DNA of 46,902 nucleotides from an uncultured Pelagibacteraceae bacterium (GTDB lineage: Bacteria; Pseudomonadota; Alphaproteobacteria; Pelagibacterales; Pelagibacteraceae). The position numbers were made by a program, and so were the translations under genes. Every line of letters starts with the position of its first letter. The first letter of the stretch is position 1. Where the stretch lies: positions 1 to 46,902 of the forward strand of contig CACDLE010000006.1 of assembly GCA_902553555.1 (NCBI GenBank). The letters are read 5' to 3'. The notes beneath the pieces are model-generated. The model was not told the DNA's origin and did not search any database. It saw only the letters and a list, made by a program, of their open reading frames with translations. This document shows positions 43,281 through 46,902 of the stretch, one piece after another.

Positions 43281-44208
43281 AATATTTTTAGCTTCACCGA
43301 GAGGTTTTTGTGCAGGAGTGGATAGGGCTATAGAAATTGTAAATAAAGCTCTAAATAAATATGGCTCTCCAGTTTATGTGAGACATGAGATAGTTCACAA
43401 CAAGCAAGTTGTTGAAGATCTGAGAAATCGAGGAGCAATATTTATTGAGGAGTTATCAGAAATAAAAGACCACTCAAGGCCAGTAATTTTTTCTGCGCAT
43501 GGAGTACCAAAAAGTGTTCCAGCAGAGGCAATAGATAAAAAACTAAATTATGTAGATGCAACTTGTCCTTTGGTATCTAAGGTTCATAGGGAGTCTGAAC
43601 AGCTGTACAAGAAAGGATATGATATAATTTTAATTGGTCACAATCATCACCCTGAAGTAATAGGAACAATGGGTCAATTACCAGTTGGGTCAATAAAATT
43701 AGTAGAGACAATAAAAGATGTTGAAAATATAAACCTTGCAGATCTCAAAAAACCTTTGGCGTATATTACTCAAACAACTTTATCTGTTGATGATACTAAA
43801 GAAATAATTGATTTATTGAAAAAAAAATTTCCCAATATTAAAGGACCTATAAAAGAGGATATTTGCTATGCAACAACAAATAGGCAGATGGCGGTGAAAG
43901 AGATAGCAAAAAATTGCGATTTATTTTTTGTTATTGGAAGTAGAAATTCATCAAACTCTGTAAGACTAGTAGAAGTGGCCAAAAAGGCTGGGTGTAAAAA
44001 TTCTTATCTAATGCACCATGGAAAAAAACTTCCACTGAATGAAATTGAAAAAAGTAATGCAATTGGGATTTCTTCTGGCGCATCTGCTCCAGAGGGTCTA
44101 GTTCAAAATTTAATTAAAGAAATTAAAGAAAATTTTAAAGTTTCAATTGTAGAAATCAAAGTTGCTGAAGAAAAAGTAGTATTTAAACTTCCAAAAGAAT
44201 TAAACTAA
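43264..44208 (+). CDS. ispH: 4-hydroxy-3-methylbut-2-enyl diphosphate reductase
   Basis: Last enzyme of the MEP pathway, giving IPP and DMAPP. The three iron-sulfur cysteines are in GFCAGVDRAI, ATCPLVSKVH and EDICYATTNRQ; the conserved SAHGVP and GHNHHPEVIGTMGQ follow. The 314-residue length is normal. It begins inside blh, so the precursor-making enzyme is translationally tied to the retinal genes; thrB follows with no gap. Confidence 0.96.
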   Translation: MKKELKIFLASPRGFCAGVDRAIEIVNKALNKYGSPVYVRHEIVHNKQVVEDLRNRGAIFIEELSEIKDHSRPVIFSAHGVPKSVPAEAIDKKLNYVDATCPLVSKVHRESEQLYKKGYDIILIGHNHHPEVIGTMGQLPVGSIKLVETIKDVENINLADLKKPLAYITQTTLSVDDTKEIIDLLKKKFPNIKGPIKEDICYATTNRQMAVKEIAKNCDLFFVIGSRNSSNSVRLVEVAKKAGCKNSYLMHHGKKLPLNEIEKSNAIGISSGASAPEGLVQNLIKEIKENFKVSIVEIKVAEEKVVFKLPKELN

Positions 44209-45177
44209 ATGGCAGTATACACAAAATTTAACCAAAAAGACTTTGAAAATATTTTAAAAGAATATTCAATTGGGGAATTGAATGACTTTAAAGGAATTAA
44301 AGAAGGTATCGAAAATACAAATTATTTCTTAAAGGTTGGTGAAAAAAAATACATTCTCACAATTTACGAAAAACGTGTAAAGGAGGAGGATCTCCCTTTT
44401 TTTGCAGAGCTAATGTTGAAATTAAATGCATCAAGATTTGATTGTCCTGTTCCAATTTTAAACAAAAAAAAAGTAGCAATAACAAAATATAAGGAAAAAA
44501 AATTAATGATTTCCTCATTTCTTGATGGCTCAGCAAAAGACATTCTCTCTCCAGATAATTGTAAATCTGTTGGAAGAGAGGCCGCAAAATTACATGAAAT
44601 AACTAAGAATTTTAAAATAAATAGAAAGAATGATCTTTCTGTAAATTCCTGGAGAAAGATTTTTAATTCTGTAAAAGAGTCATGTGGAAAAATACATAAA
44701 GAACTTCCAAATCTTATTGAGACAAACTTAATTGATGTTGAAAAAAATTGGCCAAATGACCTTCCTAGAGGAATAATACATGCAGATTTATTTAATGATA
44801 ATATTTTTTTTGAAAAAGAAAAATTCAGCGGAATAATTGATTTTTATTTTTCTTGTAATGATTTTTTTGCATTTGAAATAGCAATTTGCTTTAATGCCTT
44901 ATGTTTTGATGGTTTGAAAAGTAATTTAAGCTTCAATGTAACTAAAGCGAAAAATTTCATCGATGGCTATACATCAATTAGAAAACTTACCAACATGGAA
45001 ATTGACAGTATGAAAGTATTATCCCAAGGAGCTGCATTAAGATTTTTATTAACTAGGGTTTTTGATGCACTTAATACTGTAGAGGGTGCTATAGTAAAAA
45101 TTAAAGATCCAATGGAATATTTAAAAAGATTAGAATTTCACAAGAATTCAAAAAATCATGAGGATTATTTCTTTTAA
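44209..45177 (+). CDS. thrB: Homoserine kinase (ThrB, phosphotransferase-fold type)
   Basis: Phosphorylates homoserine on the way to threonine. It is the aminoglycoside-phosphotransferase-fold form common in alphaproteobacteria: GIENTNYFLKV near the start, the catalytic loop GIIHADLFNDNIFF and the metal-binding GIIDFYFSCNDFFAFEIA. Length 322. ispH-thrB-rnhA is a standard alphaproteobacterial order, and threonine synthase lies nearby on the other strand. Confidence 0.93.
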   Translation: MAVYTKFNQKDFENILKEYSIGELNDFKGIKEGIENTNYFLKVGEKKYILTIYEKRVKEEDLPFFAELMLKLNASRFDCPVPILNKKKVAITKYKEKKLMISSFLDGSAKDILSPDNCKSVGREAAKLHEITKNFKINRKNDLSVNSWRKIFNSVKESCGKIHKELPNLIETNLIDVEKNWPNDLPRGIIHADLFNDNIFFEKEKFSGIIDFYFSCNDFFAFEIAICFNALCFDGLKSNLSFNVTKAKNFIDGYTSIRKLTNMEIDSMKVLSQGAALRFLLTRVFDALNTVEGAIVKIKDPMEYLKRLEFHKNSKNHEDYFF

Positions 45178-45620
45178 TGAGTTGTAAAATATATACAGAC
45201 GGATCATGCATAGGGAATCCTGGTAAAGGAGGTTGGGCTGCAATAATTATCAAAAACGGTAAGAAAAAAATTATTTCAGGTTCTGAAAATTATACTACGA
45301 ATAACAGGATGGAAATAATAGCAGTGATAAAAGCCCTGAATACTATTAAATTAAAACAGGCTACATTAATTACTGACTCTCAGTATGTAAAAAATGGGAT
45401 AGAAGTTTGGATACATAAATGGAAAGACAATGGCTGGATGACAGCAGAAAAAAAACCAGTAAAAAATAAAGATTTATGGACTAAGCTGGATAAAATTCAA
45501 AAAACAAAAAAAATTAAGTGGGAATGGGTCAAGGGCCATTCGTCTGACAAGCTTAATAATGAGGTTGATAGAATTGCCCGCGAACGAGCAGAGTCTATTG
45601 GTTATAGTGAAAAGATTTAA
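45177..45620 (+). CDS. rnhA: Ribonuclease HI
   Basis: Cleaves RNA in RNA-DNA hybrids. Catalytic Asp in IYTDGSCIGNPGKGGWA, Glu in NNRMEIIAV, Asp in TDSQYVKNGI and the final Asp in NNEVDRIARERA are all present, with the HSSD loop His. Length 147. It begins on the last base of thrB (overlapping TAATGA). It is the intact RNase H in this window; rnhB is frameshifted. Confidence 0.96.
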   Translation: MSCKIYTDGSCIGNPGKGGWAAIIIKNGKKKIISGSENYTTNNRMEIIAVIKALNTIKLKQATLITDSQYVKNGIEVWIHKWKDNGWMTAEKKPVKNKDLWTKLDKIQKTKKIKWEWVKGHSSDKLNNEVDRIARERAESIGYSEKI

Positions 45621-45621
45621 A

Positions 45622-46110
45622 TTAAATATTTTTTAAAAAATTTTCTGCTGCTGACAATTTACAAGTGGCAGTCTCTTTTTCTTCTTCTACTTTTTTTACT
45701 TCATTATTCTCAACTAACATAGTATATCTATTTGATCTAATTCCTAATCCTTTTTCAGATTTATCTACCTCTGCACCAATAGCTTTTGTAAATTTAAGAA
45801 AGGGATCGCCGGCCATAAATATTTTATCTCCAGCATTTTGATTTTCACCCCAAGCTTTCATGACATTAGGATCATTAACTGCAATACATATAATTTTTGA
45901 AATTCCTTTTTTTGAGGCTAATTCATAGTTTTTAATATAACCAGGCAAATGTAGAGCTGAACAAGTTTTAGTAAAAGCTCCGGGCATACCTAAAATTATA
46001 ATCTTATTATTTCCGCACAAATCTAAAATATCAATTTTTTTAACATTATTACTTTGGTCTAGATAAAAAAGTTCTGTGCTAGGTAATTTATCTCCAACTT
46101 TTATTTTCAT
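45622..46110 (-). CDS. Peroxiredoxin, Prx5 type
   Basis: Thiol peroxidase of 162 residues. The active site PGAFTKTCSALHLPGY carries the peroxidatic Cys, with the conserved Pro and Thr; the Prx5-type VNDPNVMKAWG follows. A second Cys in ATCKLSA near the C-terminus could be the resolving residue. It is convergent with rnhA (1-base gap) and directly follows thrC on the same strand. Confidence 0.9.
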   Translation of the reverse strand: MKIKVGDKLPSTELFYLDQSNNVKKIDILDLCGNNKIIILGMPGAFTKTCSALHLPGYIKNYELASKKGISKIICIAVNDPNVMKAWGENQNAGDKIFMAGDPFLKFTKAIGAEVDKSEKGLGIRSNRYTMLVENNEVKKVEEEKETATCKLSAAENFLKNI

Positions 46111-46902
46111 TACGTTTTTTCCCTAATATATTTTTTTATATCTTCTAGTTTGTTATCAATTATTTCAAATTTTTCAATTTTTTTAGATAAATCTGAAAAC
46201 TGTTTTGGCGGATCAACATTCTTTCCTATTGCCAATTTAATTGTCTCTAAAAATTTGTAAGGATGGGCTGTGCCTAATACCACAGTTTTTGACTTATTTT
46301 TAACTTTGTATGAAGCACCCACAGCTGTTGCTGTGTGTGGGTCTAAGATAAATCCATAATTCATAAAAAAATCTTTAATGATTCTTAAAGTATCTGCGTC
46401 ATTTATTTTTTCAGCAGAAAAATTTTCCCTAATTTTTTTTAATTCATCTTTTTCTAATTTAAAAAAACCATTTTCATTTAAATTTTGCATTGATTTTGAG
46501 ACTTTTTGATCATCATTGTTAAGTACGTCAAACAACAGCCTTTCAAAATTACTTGCAACTTGTATATCCATACTGGGAGAGAGAGACGGTTTGACTTTAG
46601 AAGGTCTATATTCTCCTGAATTTATAACTCTACACAAAATATCATTTTCATTTGTGGCTACAATTAACTTGTCTATAGGTAATCCCATTTTTTTTGCAAT
46701 ATAACCTGCATATACATCTCCAAAATTTCCAGTTGGAACAGAAAAATTTATTTTTGTGGACATTTGAAAATATGCGTAAAAATAATAAACAATCTGACAA
46801 ATAATTCTTGCCCAATTAATTGAATTTACACCTGACATATTTATTTTTTCTCTAAATTTTTCGTCATTAAACATTTGCTTAACGATTTTTTGGCAATCAT
46901 CA
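46110..46902 (-). CDS. thrC: Threonine synthase, 5' end beyond the window
   Basis: PLP enzyme turning O-phosphohomoserine into threonine. The visible part starts mid-protein (DDCQKIVKQMFNDEKFREKI) and the frame is open to the window edge, so the N-terminal half with the PLP lysine lies outside. The phosphate-binding VPTGNFGDVYAGYIAKKMG, the C-terminal DPHTATAVGA and GTAHPYKF are recognisable. Its stop and the peroxiredoxin start share one base. Together with thrB it completes the last two steps of threonine synthesis. Confidence 0.94.
   Translation of the reverse strand, partial: DDCQKIVKQMFNDEKFREKINMSGVNSINWARIICQIVYYFYAYFQMSTKINFSVPTGNFGDVYAGYIAKKMGLPIDKLIVATNENDILCRVINSGEYRPSKVKPSLSPSMDIQVASNFERLLFDVLNNDDQKVSKSMQNLNENGFFKLEKDELKKIRENFSAEKINDADTLRIIKDFFMNYGFILDPHTATAVGASYKVKNKSKTVVLGTAHPYKFLETIKLAIGKNVDPPKQFSDLSKKIEKFEIIDNKLEDIKKYIREKT

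Noticed and set aside
44357-44587. Minus-strand ORF inside thrB
   Set aside because: It lies wholly within the conserved kinase gene and shows no recognisable domain; antisense shadow.
1-46902. CRISPR arrays, insertion sequences, prophage or toxin-antitoxin genes
   Set aside because: No regularly spaced direct repeats, transposase, integrase or phage genes are visible; the window is dense core-type genes with uniform composition.

Overview
This window looks like a chromosomal segment from a SAR11-type (Pelagibacterales) marine alphaproteobacterium. The evidence is strong AT richness with very lysine-, asparagine- and isoleucine-rich proteins, almost no intergenic DNA (no gene-free stretch reaches 300 bases; most gaps are under 80 bases and many genes overlap), and alphaproteobacterial gene orders: clpP-clpX-lon, uvrC-pgsA, ubiK-lgt-midA-pgeF, petABC, rnhB-ccrM-mutY-DUF721-dsbA-smc, atpI-B-E-F'-F and ispH-thrB-rnhA-peroxiredoxin. 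A carotenoid-to-retinal cassette (crtI-crtB-crtY-blh) implies a proteorhodopsin elsewhere in the genome. The species assignment is inference from content and order.

Layout. 1-3290: end of a probable trigger factor gene, then clpP, clpX and a remarkable chimeric ORF that begins as Lon protease and ends as an ADP-ribosylglycohydrolase-like protein. 3294-10233: an aspartate aminotransferase (minus), then a tightly overlapping plus-strand run uvrB, PTR1/FolM-like reductase, folB-like, uvrC, pgsA. 10230-13820: ilvE (minus), then a MarR regulator, an OmpR-type response regulator and an EnvZ-type kinase, with a small UbiK protein on the opposite strand. 13872-20288: lgt, midA-like methyltransferase, pgeF, a small orphan gene, prs, rplY, pth, ychF. 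20265-22812: petABC (cytochrome bc1, minus). 22896-24658: trmL, hemF, greA. 24664-28587 (minus): CCA-adding enzyme, tRNA-Gln(UUG), ispE, a TPR protein. 28591-31018: a family-4-like uracil-DNA glycosylase, a frameshifted rnhB, and ccrM with a GANTC inverted repeat just upstream. 31015-33149 (minus): FAD monooxygenase and mutY. 33144-45620: DUF721 protein, DsbA-like thioredoxin-fold protein, an unusually short SMC, ATP synthase Fo genes, crtIBY-blh, ispH, thrB, rnhA. 45622-46902 (minus): peroxiredoxin and the 3' part of thrC.

How it fits together. The largest functional theme is membrane energetics: bc1 complex, Fo sector of ATP synthase, ubiquinone accessory factor, haem synthesis (hemF), and the retinal pathway fed by MEP-pathway enzymes (ispE, ispH). 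A second theme is genome maintenance: uvrB/uvrC, UDG, mutY, RNases H, ccrM and smc. No CRISPR array, insertion sequence, phage gene or rRNA is visible. The observations most worth checking are the Lon/ADP-ribosylglycohydrolase chimera, the GANTC pair in front of ccrM, the apparently hinge-less SMC, the frameshifted rnhB, and the shared palindromic start codons of mutY and the DUF721 gene.
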